Source: Cinnamomum chago
Lineage: Eukaryota > Streptophyta > Magnoliopsida > Laurales > Lauraceae
Direction: 5' to 3'
DNA: 64,000 bases
NCBI GenBank assembly: GCA_038049695.1
Contig: CP142451.1
Span: forward strand, 129,724,001-129,788,000
Shown: one piece after another, positions 25,203 to 37,880 of the stretch
Numbering within the stretch: position 1 is the stretch's first letter
How the letters are laid out: each line of letters opens with the position of its first letter
The notes under the pieces: generated by a model
What the model was told of the DNA's origin: nothing
Databases searched by the model: none
What the model saw: the letters and a program-made list of their open reading frames with translations, nothing else
Translations under genes and position numbers: made by a program

Positions 25203-25450
25203 GAGACTTGATCTTTGCATGGCACAGTTCCATTTGCTGACGTAGTTCAAAGGAGAAGCTGACTTCTTTTGAATTTTCATAACCATATTTGGGAAGGGGG
25301 GGGGGGGGGGGGGGGAATGGGAATGGGAGACTTGATCTTTGCATGGCACAGTTCCATTTGCTGACGTAGTTCAAAGGAGAAGCTGACTTCTTTTGAATTT
25401 TCATAACCATATTTGGGAAGGGGGGGGGGGGGGGGGAAAATGGGGGGAAA
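25203..25450. repeat. 124-bp tandem duplication, each copy ending in a poly-G run
   Basis: Copies start at 25203 and 25327 (GAGACTTGATCTTTGCATGG) and each ends in a G run: 20 G at 25296-25315 and 17 G at 25420-25436. Such runs can form G-quadruplexes and are also prone to assembly error. Confidence 0.9.
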
Positions 25451-25811
25451 GTGATTTTGGGGGGTGTTTGGGAAGGGGGGAGGGAAAATGGGGGAAGGGG
25501 AAATGGAAGGAAAATGATACTTTTTCCCTCAAAAATTTCCCCCCCAAAATATGGGGGAAAATGAGGGGAAAGTGATGATGGAGTGATGGAGTGATGAAAT
25601 GACTAAATTGCCCTTAGACTCTATTTGATTTTTTTTCAAAAGCAAGGGTAAAATAGTCTTTTTCTCTGTACCTTACAAACAAATAAAATTATACTTTTTC
25701 ATTTTTTTCCCCTTACTTTTTTACTTCCCAAACAAGAGGAGGGATTTCATTTTCCTTCCCCCTCAAATTTTCCCTCCCCTCCCCTCCCCTGCCCTCCCAA
25801 ACGGACCCTTA

Positions 25812-26103
25812 GGGCCTGTTTGGGCACCTTACTTGTAGAGTCAAGTAAGGTGAAGCCCCATTCTCAAGAAAAAAATCCCACCAAAAGCACTTTACATTAA
25901 ATTTCCCACTATACTTTTTCCAAAAAGGTAAAAAAAGTAACCTCATTTACTCACTAAAAGACAAAAAAACTCCACTTTCCAATAAAAAATCAACTAAAAA
26001 TAATTAAAAATAAAATACCATCATTATCCACTTATATTTTATTATTTCTTCAAAATAACATTTACTCCACTCAATTCTACAAGTAAAGCCTTCAAACTGG
26101 CCT
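25812..26103. mobile_element. Tourist-like (PIF/Harbinger) MITE
   Basis: Inverted ends GGGCCTGTTTGG and, reading from the other side, AGGCCAGTTTGA, both followed by a TTACTTG block; flanked by TTA (25809-25811 and 26104-26106). A 3-bp TTA duplication and GGGCC-type ends are typical of Tourist MITEs. Confidence 0.75.
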
Positions 26104-27249
26104 TTAAGGAGTAAGAATGTCCAAGTGTCACTTCCTAAAATTCTTTTAACAACCAAGTTCTGTAGAAATTGGGACACGTCACAAAGAAAAACGAAGCTCC
26201 CTTTTGAGCCTCAAATCCAGCGGCCGTTGGATGCGTACGTGATGCGAGTCCAAGACCGTTTACCGAATTGTGACCAGATCTTATATTCAAAAATTGGTTG
26301 GCTATCAAAAACCAAATTCGACATTAGTTCAAACTGTCGATGGGGGAATAAAATGGACCATCGAATTAGAATCTCCCTTATTTTCTCTAGGGAGTGTGAG
26401 TCGTTATATGTTGATCGACTTTGGATGATGTAGGATCTTACATCTCATTGTGCTCAAAATGCGTGTTTCCAATTTTTGGTGACAATGATTTTATAGTTAG
26501 GGCGGGATTCAACCACAATTATAACCGTTCGAAAACGAAAACGAACGTTGACTTCAATAGATGGACAATGGCTAATAATAGCTAATAAGATCAGACGGAA
26601 AGAATCCAGCAAGCAAACCTCCTCTCAAACCCACATACGGCCAATGGCCCTATCAAATTGGGGCTTTGATAGGACGAAGACAATCTGCCCGACAGATACT
26701 ATTAAGAGACGGAGGGTTCTGTCTTTACCGGTCTTTCTAGAAAGATTTTTTGCATTACCCACCCCACGGCCAGGCCAGCAACCCTTCCTCCTATCTTTTG
26801 GAAGAGAATCTCTCTGTCTCTCTGGAGTAAAGACACTGCATCATCAGCGCATGATCAAAGCCTTGAACCAAAATTCATAAACCTAGGACTAACCCGGCAA
26901 GACTGACTATTCGGTGTTCCAGGACAAGACTAGCTAGCATGCTCCACCTGATGGCCAATCAAGTCAAACTAGGTTTTTGAAGTCCGGCATGCATTAAGAA
27001 ACTATATATGTGGGTAGTTGAAATACCTACCTGTATTTGAAAATTCGATGTAATGGTTGCATCACATTCCTACAACATACAAAATAGATTACGTGCAGGT
27101 GCCTTCCATCAACTAGACAGGTAGTTGGCTGATATCATTGTCTTTGATATATATTTATATATATTCCAATTTTCAGAAACAATAACTCAAATCGAGTGAG
27201 TATTTAACCAGGTCTCCAATTAGTAAATAAATTCATATCACTACACACA

Positions 27250-30200
27250 TCACTGCCATGAATCACAAATAAACGATTTTATGAGATCATTCACAAGGCT
27301 AGGGCTTTCCATCTGAGACGCATGACCCGCGTCCTTTATAATTTCTAACCTTGATTTCTCTCCCAAATGCCTGCTTTTGCCACAAAAAGAAAAAAGGAAA
27401 AAAAAAAAAAAAATAGCGAAGGCAATCTTTACAAATTTGAGTTGATAAGATACACACATGTAAATAAAAACATTTTATAATCCTCCACCCCAGGGTTTTG
27501 CATGGTAAAGTGGAGCCTTGAGAGTTTGTTTGTACACTTGGGGGCCATGTTTTAGTGATCCGAACAGCAACCTTGTTGGTCTGTCCGATGAACTTACCAA
27601 AAGCTGTCCAAGTTTCTACCGATGATTTGCTTAGATGTGGTGGCTGTTGGATCAAAGGATTTCGAATGGGTAAGATGTTTTTCATAAGTAATTACACGCC
27701 ATCCACCACTTCATATTTGATAATCGGATCACCTAAATCTGGGGCCTATATTTGCATAATCGGGACTCAAGGATACATGCAAAACACTCCTGGATAGAAA
27801 GATGCAGCAGTATCTCCCGGATTGGAGCATCTAAAAGCCCTATAAGTGTAAGCTGATTTGAGTACAGGATCCATACCTTTTTAATTGATAGCCCATGTAT
27901 AATGGAAACACGTTGTCCTGATCACCCCATATGATTAGAGTCTCCTGCACGAACGGATGAGTTATGACCCATTAATTTGTTACTCGGTTCATCATTTTTT
28001 ACCCCAAAAATACTTTCCTCACACCAATTCTCGGAGGGGGTAGTGCATGTGCGTAAATTTTCCCCTACTGCTTGATTTTGATGAAAAATGATATTTGGTT
28101 AGACGCCCACTAGAGAAATTGAGTTATGATCCTCCAAAATCTGAACAAAGGGTAAATTTTTTCACCGCTAAAAGTCTCTCATTTTTTGTGGATCCACAGT
28201 AGCTTGTGTAGAAGGGAGGTGCCTCGCAGTCATCGCTGAGCTACCAAAGGATTGACAATGAAACAATGGTACTTGTGACTTGTAAATGCTTTTAAGGCTT
28301 CACATACTCGTGCGCACGTACATTGGCAGGTAGGATCTCATACCTTATTTATCTATCACTTATACCAAAATCAACTGGTGATAGGAAATGGGGAAATGAC
28401 ACATCCATCACTCCACCACGGGTGCACACGAGGGTTGTACCCGAGCTACCGCTTATCCCAAAATCAATTGGTAATGAGAAACGATACAATAATGATTTTA
28501 TGGTCTATTGGTTGTGTGAGGAATGCATTCAAGCATCACTCCACTACCAGGGACCTAACAGGGGTGATAGTACTTTGATCTGGCATGAATCTTCCAAATC
28601 AAGGGCCATTGCAAATCTTGGTCCAGGGTCTCATAATTAAAGGGATAACAATGAGATCACTCTTGCCCATCATCATCATCATCATACTCTACTGCTGCTG
28701 ACACATTATAAACAAAATGATTTAAAAATTTATTTCTGTTGTTATGTTTAAGCATTGACAAAAAAGGGTGTATGTGAGTCACCTGATTCAAAACATGGAG
28801 TGGATTTGTTTCCACTTTCTTTTCCAGCAATTCTTTCAACATTTCTATTCTCTCCTTCCTGTGATCCATATACATTACCTGTGAAACCCAGCAAACAAAA
28901 AGCATTCTGAATCGTCATTAAATTTAACAGCACCTTCACCTGTGCATCCATTTTGAAACAATATTTAAGATCCAAACTTACTTTCTCTTGTATTGAGTTA
29001 CATATTTATAACATCTCTTTACAGGATATGGATGAGTCTATAAATTAGGGATGAACACAAAGTGATCTTTATCAAGAGTTCAAACCTTAAGTAGAAAAAT
29101 GATAGAGTTCTAAGATAATAAGATCGCTATCACAACCAAGATAGGAGTTTTGTGGAAACCTGAAGTTTATCTGTCATGATTTGTTACACGATAGGCCAAT
29201 TGAGACAGGTGGGCCATGCCTGACCAGTTGAGACTATGTTGGCTAACACATTTAATATCATACTAGTTTCTTGGGTTAGATAGCTATCATTGTCTTAGCC
29301 AAGAGCATTCATATGATTTGAACCACATAATGAAAACATTTCCAGATGGAACTCTTAGAGTGTATGTAAACAAATTATTACAAGAGAGAGAGTGATTCAT
29401 GTTTTGATTGGCTGTACGTACATGTGATCAATTATCAGTGAACTCAAATTCTATGGAAGTAAAATACGTCCCTAGAAAAGAGAGGTAGACTGTTGTCTTC
29501 TAACAGTGGTATTTAAAAAAGATGGCCCAACTAAAATTTACTACTGGCAAATTAAGCTGGCCGGGGTCTTGAGTCTTGACACTTTTCTTTCGGGTAGATG
29601 AAGATCCGCAGTTTACGAGATGGGGTTCTGTTCGGATATTTGCACTAATTAATTTGACCACGTTACGACACACTGCATGGGTTCGTCCATCACTCCCTAT
29701 GCCCTGGTAACTCCGGTTTGTTCCACTGGCTATAATCGTAATGTGCTGGCTTCATCCACTTGAAGATGGTAGCGCTAGGGGTGCACAACCGGATTTCCGG
29801 TCCGGTTTTTGGACCGGAATCCGGTCGGACCGGATTTGCGGTCCGGCTTAAATGAGAGGACCGGACCGGACCACTTAAATGGTCCGGTCTGGACCACTTA
29901 AGTGGTCCGGACCGGTTTCATTTGTTTTTTTTTTTTTCTAAGTTTTTTTTTTTTTTCATTTTCAGCCCATTTCCTGCCTTTTTTTCCAAATGTAAGAAGC
30001 TAGATTTTCTATTTCACTAGGGTATTTGACTTAGGAATTTTATATACTTAAAGTTTTATATTAAAAAAATTTAAAAAAAATTATTATTAATCCAGTCCGG
30101 TCCGGTACAGACCGGTTTTTAAAAGGTCCGGACCGGACCTAACCGGTTTTTCAAATCCAGTCCGGTCCGGTCCGGATTTGGGGTCTTTAGACCACAAATC

Positions 30201-32589
30201 CGGTCCGGTCCGGTCTGCGGTCCAGTTTTGTGCAGCCCTAGCTAGCGCATTCAATTTTGCAATCTTTACCATCTACTAAAGGAGCCTATATATATATATA
30301 GGCACACTAGTGGTAAGGCCCGTGTGATGCACGGTTTAATATATATAAAAGTTAATCTGTGCGCATGTATAAGTTTAGTGACCCAGTCAATTTAAAGATT
30401 ATAAAAAGAGAAGTACAGAGCTTATACAAACTAAACAATAATGGTTAACTTATTAATATTCAATTAAAGTGTATCTTGTTGGTTAAATTTTGTGCTATTA
30501 GAGAGCATATCCCCAACAATAAAATTTACTGCTAAGATGGGTTTATAATGAATCCTATGATCACCCAATCTGTCAATTTAAAGATTATAAAAAGAGAAGT
30601 ATAGAGCTTATCCAAACTAAACAATAATAGTTAACTTATTAATATTCAGTCAAAGTGTACATTCTTGGTTAAATTTTGTGAAATTAGAGAGCATATCCCC
30701 AACAACAAAACTTACTGCTAAGATGGGTTTATAATAAATCCTATGATCACCCAATATGGATTTGGTAATGGTAGAGTTTTTCCAAATCAAAATTTTGTAT
30801 GATCAATTTCACCACATATCATTTTCTTACTTATTTGACCAGAACTGCTCATATCATTTTCTTACTTATTTGACCAGAGAACTGCTCATATCTCAATCAA
30901 GATCTGGCAATGATAGACATTTTCACATATTAGAATATAGTATAATCAATTAGACTATGTATAATTTGTCAATTTATTTAAACAGAGAACCGCTCGTATT
31001 CATGTAAGTTGAATTTTGAGCACTCATTCACTAAAAAAGAGAGGAGCCGTTCATGAATATCTAAAATTTGGGTATCAGCAACTCAACAAATCATGACATA
31101 TTTTTATAAACATTTGCATTGCAGTAGTTCATAAACATTTGCAGGCTCACTTCCACTCATTCTTTATTAATAAATGAAGAATACGAACCATGAACACTGA
31201 AAGAATTGTTTCGATTTCAATTGGGCTTTTAATCAGACACTTCATGCTCTACTAAAAACTATTGCATAGAATCTGCTGCCCATCACCATGAACACTTCAC
31301 TCATTCTTTCTAAAAAGAACGATAATGTCATTAAAAAAAAAAAACCTTTTCTAGATGTGTGGAAAACTAAGAGGAATGATACACTCTAGAAGCAATAACC
31401 AACGAGTAATATACATACAAAGTGCCGATGCTCAACAATGAAAAAAAAGCTTGAAAAAAACACACCTTGAGAGAGAAAGAGAAAGAGAGAGAGAGCAAAT
31501 ATGAAGAAAGTGAGTAGCATATAAGAGATTAGGCGTGGGTGAATAGGGCATAAGAGGAGAAAATAGATTAGAGAGAAGAAGGCATGAAGAGGAAGGTCGA
31601 TGAAGAGGTGCCTGGGAGGGGGAAGAAAGAGGTGTTCTCTGACGTGGATGAATGAGGGTACAGGATGAGGGATTTTTTTTTCCAACCTTTTTTTGAATCC
31701 CACCTACCAATTGTACCAAATATTTGAGATTCAGGAAAGGCACTAGATATTAGAATTAATGAAGAGAAAGAAAACGAGAAAGAAAACAGAGAGGAAGAGA
31801 GGAGAACAAGAAAAGGAGAGATGCAGACATAAAGGAAAGACACGTTGGTTCAAGATGAGATCCTTTTTATCAAATTTCCATTTAATGATGTGGCTTCGTG
31901 TGGATTGATTTAAACTCATAAAAACTCCTTTACACCTTTGAAGTATAAGAATAGAATTGCGCACGGTCCCAGAATCTGGACGGTATACTTATTTTTCTAT
32001 CAAGAAAATTTATTAGGAGACGATATTGTATTTCAATGTAAATATATGAAAGTTGTGATAAAAATACTAAATTAACAAAAGATCATGATAAAATGGAAGG
32101 TTTTCAAATTTAATTGGAAGAATCGTAGGCTATGGAGTTCAAAATTCTACCCTTTATCCTCATTGCCATTTTTTCCAGGATGAGGAAGCAAAGAATCCAA
32201 ACTGTTTCATTTTATTTAGAAAAAGACAAGTTAAAATGCATAATAGTTATAGAGCAATTACATTGTTGCACAAAAAGATAAAACGCAAAAAAAAAAAGAT
32301 AAAATGGGAGGAGTGCAATAAGAACTAGGGGCTTGGGAAGTGGGGAGAAGAAAAGTCAAAGATTTAAAATAATAGTCAAAATAATAACCACGGTCAAAAT
32401 TAAATCCAAATCTTGGGCTTAATATAGTACATAACTGCTGGCATAAAGGAATCTCATGTATTATTATATTATTATTATTATTTTTATAGCTTTCGCTTTC
32501 TATCCCCTCGCTCCCATCTTTCAGTTTTTATCTTATCGAAACAGACACACACGTGAGTGAGTGAGTGACGAGTCTAACGAATTAAAAAA

Positions 32590-32627
<38 letters not shown>

Positions 32628-33340
32628 TAATGTAAGTCACATACATGGATGAAATCCTGCAACAAGAAGCCGGGCATCCAGGAAGGGGGCCTGTACATGG
32701 ATCTCTCCACCAGAACCCTCAGATCCTCTGCCCTCTCCGGCATCAGAATCTCCACCACATCTCTCCCCTCCCTCCGCAGCATCTCCTCCCTCTGCTCCTC
32801 CGTTGCGCAGATCCCGGAGCTCATGATCACCACCTTCTCGATCTCCTCCCTATAAGCCTCCGCCATCCGATACACCACAAAACCACCGTAGCTGATCCCG
32901 CACGCTGAGTATCTCTCCACCCCCAGTCTCCTCAGGCCCTCTCCGACGCATCGGGCCTGGAACTCGACAGAGCGTTCGGCGCTCGTCGAGGAGGAGCCGC
33001 CGAAGTAGATGAGGTCGGGCACGAAGAGGTCGAAGGAGGAGGAGAGGGCCTGGACCTGGTGCTGCCATTGCCAGCGGGCGTTGCCTCCGAAGCCGTGGAC
33101 GAGGACGAGGGCGGGTTTGCGGAAGCGTCGGCGGGTGGGGACGTAGAAATGGACGGAGGTCTGATGGTCGTCGAGATCAATCGTGCAGGGGGTGAGGCCG
33201 CAGTAGAGGAAGTAAAAGGAGAGCGAGACGTCTTTGAGGAAGACGAAGCTGAAGAGGCGTTTCAGAAATGGAAGGAGATTCAGATGGGAGATGGAAGGAA
33301 ACGGAAGGAGCTGAAGAGACGATGCAAATCCGAAAGCCAT
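27250..33340 (-). CDS. Alpha/beta hydrolase-fold protein (paralogue 2)
   Basis: Four exons on the minus strand: 32645-33340, 28783-28878, 27877-27944 and 27250-27370 (stop TGA), giving 326 aa. Motifs: hydrophobic N-terminus (LLPFLKRLFSFVFLKDVSL), HGFG at about 82-85, nucleophile GISYGG with Ser150, acid Asp274 in LIIWGDQDNVFP, and His303 in DAGHASQMESP; the catalytic triad is complete. Splice phases fit exactly and match the paralogue at 13401-17108 (internal exons 96 and 68 bp), so the two arose by duplication. ATG 33338-33340 is preferred over an upstream ATG at 33412, which would add a low-complexity leader. The 3.8-kb first intron holds an hAT-like MITE, a 186-bp tandem repeat and a (TAA)n run. 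Substrate unknown. Confidence 0.9.
29776..30240. mobile_element. hAT-like MITE rich in GGTCCGGACC repeats
   Basis: Ends are TAGGGGTGCACAA and, inverted, TAGGGCTGCACAA, with an 8-bp target duplication matching at 7 of 8 bases (29768-29775 GGTAGCGC; 30241-30248 GCTAGCGC). These end sequences and the duplication length fit hAT elements. Both sub-terminal regions are packed with GGTCCGG/CCGGACC motifs on both strands; the centre is AT-rich. No coding capacity. Located in intron 1 of hydrolase 2. Confidence 0.85.
30386..30757. repeat. 186-bp tandem duplication
   Basis: Copies start at 30386 and 30572 (GTCAATTTAAAGATTATAAA) and run to about 30757 with roughly 90% identity. In intron 1 of hydrolase 2. 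A smaller duplication (tcatatcattttcttactta) follows at about 30815-30890. Confidence 0.9.
32588..32627. repeat. (TAA)n microsatellite beside a splice donor
   Basis: About 13 trinucleotide units only 17 bp inside intron 1 of hydrolase 2 from its donor at 32644. Confidence 0.9.
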
Positions 33341-33804
33341 GTGATGTGATGTGATGTGATGAGAGAGAGTGGTTTTTGGTGGCATCTTCATCTTGTTGAG
33401 TGGGACGGACATTATATAATCTAAGATGGAAGGTTTTGGATATTATTTTAAATTTATTTTTTAATTTTGATCCAAGTCATTTTGGGTTTCTACAACTATA
33501 CAACTATTATAAATTATTTTTTATTTATACAACTGCTAATATACTTTTCTTTTACTTTTCATTAATATATTTTTTCGAGTTTACGCATTTCTCTTTTATA
33601 ACTTGCATAGAATCTTATTTCTTTATGCATATCAATAATTAGCACGGATTTTATGTTAATATTATATTATAGATGCAATAAAAAGATAAGGAAAGAAAGT
33701 TTATTAGCGTAACGGATTTAATTAGTTCTTTAATCTCGGCCGTTAATTCACATGCTAGGATCCTAGGGCTAAGAACGAAGTTAATTTATATGGGATTATG
33801 CTTT

Positions 33805-33961
33805 AACCCCAAGGGGTAGCTTAGTTGGCTTAGGACCACGGTTTGCTCCCGGAGGTTGTGGGTTCGAAACTCCGCTACCACACTAGGGCTACAGGGGATT
33901 TATTCGACTTCCCTCTGGGCCCGGAGGGATTAGTCCAGCCCAAAGGGTTGGGAACCCTCCG

Positions 33962-33994
<33 letters not shown>
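33805..33994 (+). mobile_element. tRNA-derived SINE
   Basis: The 5' part resembles a tRNA: A-box-like TAGCTTAGTTGGCTTAG near 33816 and B box GGTTCGAAACTCC at 33861. It ends in a ~28-base poly-A tail and is bounded by a perfect 13-bp target duplication GGGATTATGCTTT (33792-33804 and 33995-34007). These are the defining features of a short interspersed element moved by LINE machinery. Confidence 0.92.
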
Positions 33995-33997
<3 letters not shown>

Positions 33998-34395
33998 ATT
34001 ATGCTTTTATACGTGGACACATTTGTGTTCATGCCATAAAAATTCAGTACCATGCAATGTATTCTCTTTTGCTATTTTTTTTTACCTCCCATATGAATTT
34101 ATTTTTAGATATCATAAAAAACTTAGCTCTTTTTTTTTTTTTGTGCTTTCCTAGGAGAAAAAGTGAAGGCATCAAATATGAATTTTATTATAGGGTATGA
34201 TTTATCTTCCACAGTCCTTTTTTTATTTTATTTTATTTATTTTTATGGAAAGTGAACTACACAAGCATGGCGTTAATAATGTCACCCCACTAAAGTATGG
34301 ACACCTATAAGTGGACCCCACAAGGGATTAGACTTTTACCTCTCTAGCTGTAAAAGGAGAAAAGGGCTCGCTGAGATTTCCATACAGGAGAAGGA

Positions 34396-34552
34396 TAAGG
34401 ATCCGGATCCCCTGTTTGGACAAATCAGGAGCCGCCACATGCAGGGGTGAAAGGGGGCAGAGGAAAGAAGTTTTTCTCTTTCCTCCACCCTCGCATGTGG
34501 CGGCCCTTGATTTGTCCAAACAGGGCTCTCCTGTTTGGACGAAACAGGGGAT
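34396..34552. repeat. Foldback segment (possible MITE)
   Basis: CCCTGTTTGGACAAATCA and GCCGCCACATG near the left are repeated inverted near 34495-34528, and a further inverted copy of the end (AAACAGGGGATC) closes at 34552. No clear target duplication was found, so class and borders are uncertain. Confidence 0.6.
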
Positions 34553-36703
34553 CTATTTCCACAGGAGAATTGGTGGAGCCCTCCAAAGTGAAGAAAAATG
34601 AGAATGCTCTCCTAGCTAGTCCTAGGTAGTAGTGTTTGTGTACTGGGCCGGATTGGGTTGGGGCATACTCAAGTACGGCCGATTTCAAAATGACAGTCCC
34701 AAGTAAAAGTTAAGCTAAGCCCGTCGATTTAGTCAATTGGGTTGGCCCAGATGAGAATTTGGGCTTTCTATTGCTTAATGTAAGCATAGTCCAAATGCTC
34801 GGTTAATATATCCAATACCAGGTCAAAATAGGTTGGGCAATCCAGGCCTAACCTATTGAGCATGAGTGAGTTGGATTGATCATTTTCTAAAATCATTTCT
34901 ACCTTGGTTATCTAGGTCCAAACTTAATTAAGTGAGGAGTTTCAAACTTGTTCCTAGCATGAATTCCTTGCTCTTGAGGAGAGATAATTTTGGTATGCAA
35001 GTTTTTAGTTGCAATTTAATTTGAAGGTAACTGAAAGTATAATTAAGCTAGTATAATTCTCAAAACATTAGCACTATCGAGTTATTATTTGGGGGCTGTC
35101 TCTTTACTAAAATCTCCAACCGAAATTATAATAAATATATATATATAGAGGATCCCTCTCCTCAGCTCATGTTGAGGAGAAGGTCCGCTCAGCACGTGGG
35201 GGAAGTGAAGTGAGTTTGAAAATTTTCAGCCAATTTTCATCTGATCAAGTGGACCCCGCCCAAGGAAATTTGGTTTCCCCGCTCTACATCTGACTTCATT
35301 TGATCAAAACGAAACCAAAGAGCAGGGCTCCTCTCTCTCTCCATTCCCCATTTCCTCTCCATCTGCTCCCTCTCCGTTCTGGCAGCGAACGCGCGATCGA
35401 CCAGCGATACGATCCTCTCCTCAGGCGAGAACGGCGAACGATTTTACCCTGAATCTGCTCTCTCTCCATTCGCCCATTTCACTTTCGCTCTCTCTCTCTC
35501 TCTGCTCTCTCTTTTCGGCCAGACACTATCTTCATCCTCTGAGCAGAGCGATCGTCTCCGCTGAGGAGCTCCTCTTCTCAGGCTTCTCTCCAGCGAACGA
35601 ACCCTTCCCCCATTTCTCGATCTCCTCTCCCTTTCCATTTCGCCCTGACCTGAAACCCATTTTTCTCCTGCGAGGTTTGAAGCGACGCACCCTCTCCTGC
35701 GATCCGCTGTCCGAAAGGCACGATCTGTCTCCTGCGATCGATTCTCCCATTTCCATCGCCAGGCACGCCCCTTCTCTTCGATGTATGCATTTTCTTCCTT
35801 CTTTCTCTGTTTTTTTTTTTTTCCTCTATTTTTTTCTCTGCCAGTTACATTTGATATGGGGTTTCGCAGTGCCTTGGATTGAGGGTTGTCTGTGTTTGGA
35901 CAGGTTTAGGTTTCTATTCAAGAAAAAAAAACAGACGAAAAAAAAAAGCAAAAAAAAAAAAAAAAAAACCGCATGAATGTCTTCGGGAGTCTGTATGAGT
36001 TCTGTTTGCAGTTTGATATGGGGATAAGAAACTATATGGTATTTGCCTTATGTCTTTTAAATACTTGCAATGTAATTGCATTGTTCAGCAGGATGTGCTA
36101 GTAATTGACTACTAGACATGATAGTGGTTTCACTGTTTAGTGGTGTTTTGTTGCAGCTTCTTGGTTGCGTTGGACTTCTTGGTTGCAGCTTCTTGTTTGG
36201 ATCCGGTGTGATATCCACGGCATCCATCCTGTTGCTATTATGTTCGAATTTCCATTCCTTGGTTTTGGTAGTCAGGACTATTTTCTATGTAACTTCAAAT
36301 GCAGGACTTGACTGCTGTGAACTTAACTTGTTTCTTCTTTTAAATGTTATGTAGGATTTCCTTATTTTAGTATTGTTGTCATTGATGATTGGTCATGATT
36401 ATTTAGGTCATGTTTGGTAAGCATCCACTGGTGCAGGCCGGCTTGAGATCTCTAATGCCCATTTAATGGAGAGCTCTTATTAGATTGAGGCATTGAGAGT
36501 ATGGAAGATTCACTGTCATCCTTTTATCTTCTGGGGTTGTTGCATGAAAGCTCCAAGAAGTGAGAACATCCTGTAGTCTTGTGATATTGGAGTTTGCAGC
36601 CCTAGATAATTGATTTGAATTTATGGAGTTTACACCCATGTCAAAGTCTTGTTCTTTGTTTCTTTGTTTTCTTTGAATGAATGGTCTCATTAAAGTTTTG
36701 TAG

Positions 36704-37880
36704 GGCAGCTTCCTCAACACTACAAGCTCTCATCCTTATCCCCTTTCACTGCAACTGAAACTCTACCAAGCCTTCATCTTCTCTGTACCCATTCTATTCA
36801 CCATAATCTTATTCCTCTTGTTTTATCTTTTCTACCTCAGGAGGAGGGGATCCTCTACCCCCCACATGCACCAAAGGAGCTTGAACAGAGCCACTATCAC
36901 CACCACAGTCCTTTCTTTGGTAAATTCTTAGAGCATCATCTATTCTTATTTCTAGCTTCAACACTCTTCAGTAAATGTATTTTTTTTTCGTTAATTCTTG
37001 AATTTCAGATTTTCTCTATGGTCATTAAAATTATCTTGTAGACAAGTAATTTATGTCTTGTACTTGTAATTATAATGAAAAAATGGAACATGTCCCATCT
37101 GATGCTGGATTCCTTTTGTATCATTGTAGTTGCCCCTTTGATGTTGTTGTTTTAGAATTTGGAGCCACCTCCAACACCCAAGGGACTAATGTACCCTCTG
37201 CTTCAAATTCCAAACAACCCACAATTTGGGGTGTATCCAACATGCCCTGGAAACACTTACTATCACATCCTGCCAGTAGTTGTAAATTGTAATATGAATA
37301 TATGAATCTGATTTAAATCATCATCATCATCCTAACTATTATGGATCATCTGATCAATCTTTTTTTTTAAATTTTTTTATGTGTATTGCTAATTATCAGC
37401 CTTTTGAGATGGGCATGAAGAACGACCTTAAAGAGATACTCCCAGTAGTCACCTTTGATGAGGATTTGAGGGAAAGAGATACTCAGTAAGTGGTCTCTTT
37501 TAACACTCACAACATAAAGTGGCAAACTGAGATGCCTTGTCCAATGTTGGGCCAAGTGCATCCAGACTCTGTCTATCCAACCTTCTTATGCTATATACCA
37601 TATTGCATGTATTATTCTTAACTCTTTTAATTCAATAAAAATTTTCAGATGTTGTGTATGCCTTGGGGATTTTGAGATCAAGGAGCAGTTGCACCAGATC
37701 TCCTCTTGCAAGCACATGTTCCATTTGGAATGTATCCATCACTGGCTCATGTCCAACACCACCTGCCCCCTCTGCCGAGCATCCATCTGTCAGCTGAACG
37801 AAGTCCTTGGAGGGAGAACAGCCTCCAAAGCCTTGCACTGGTCCGGAGTGAGTGACTCAGGGAAATCAACTGTAAAGTGA
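36704..37880 (+). pseudogene. Captured ATL-type RING-H2 E3 ligase gene (no start codon visible)
   Basis: Three blocks join in frame: 36704-36919, 37400-37485 and 37649-37880 (stop TGA). They encode a membrane segment (LKLYQAFIFSVPILFTIILF, then LLFYLFYLRRRG), the linker MGMKNDLKEILPVVTFDED, and a complete RING-H2 domain CVCLGDF...CKHMFHLECIHHWLM...CPLC with spacing C-x2-C-x14-C-x-H-x2-H-x2-C-x10-C-x2-C. This matches the small ATL7/ATL58/ATL59 type of membrane-bound ubiquitin ligases. The RING looks intact, but TAG at 36701-36703 precedes the first block and no in-frame ATG lies before the membrane segment; either the start exon is upstream in the TIR or was lost at capture. It lies inside the 35150-42247 element. 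Confidence 0.78.

Larger units (their letters stand above)
22537..27249. other. Gene-poor, repeat-rich region
   Basis: Starts with the (TA)n tract at 22537-22570. No gene is supported; open frames are short and low-complexity. Contains a hairpin element (23220-23361), poly-G tandem repeats (25203-25450), an inverted-repeat-like purine/pyrimidine segment (about 25455-25810, ends 'gtttggga' and 'tcccaaac') and a Tourist-like MITE (25812-26103). A diverged direct repeat (gtatRcgaaaacaYggcaaa) occurs at about 22670 and 23435. Confidence 0.5.
33341..35149. other. Intergenic region upstream of hydrolase 2
   Basis: Includes the probable minus-strand promoter of hydrolase 2, a SINE (33805-33994), a foldback segment (34396-34552) and a (TA)n stretch at about 35130-35147 next to the 7.1-kb element. 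No gene seen. Confidence 0.5.

Noticed and set aside
26125-26880. Two + strand frames of 102 and 110 residues
   Set aside because: No family resemblance, no splice logic, and no codon bias evident; treated as intergenic.
31386-31964. Several overlapping minus-strand hydrophobic frames
   Set aside because: They are translations of a GA-rich low-complexity tract in hydrolase 2 intron 1.
37150-37290. Extra exon of the captured RING-H2 gene (MYPLLQIPNNPQF-like)
   Set aside because: The flanking blocks already join in phase 0 to a family-like sequence without it, and ATL7/58-type proteins have no such segment as far as I know.
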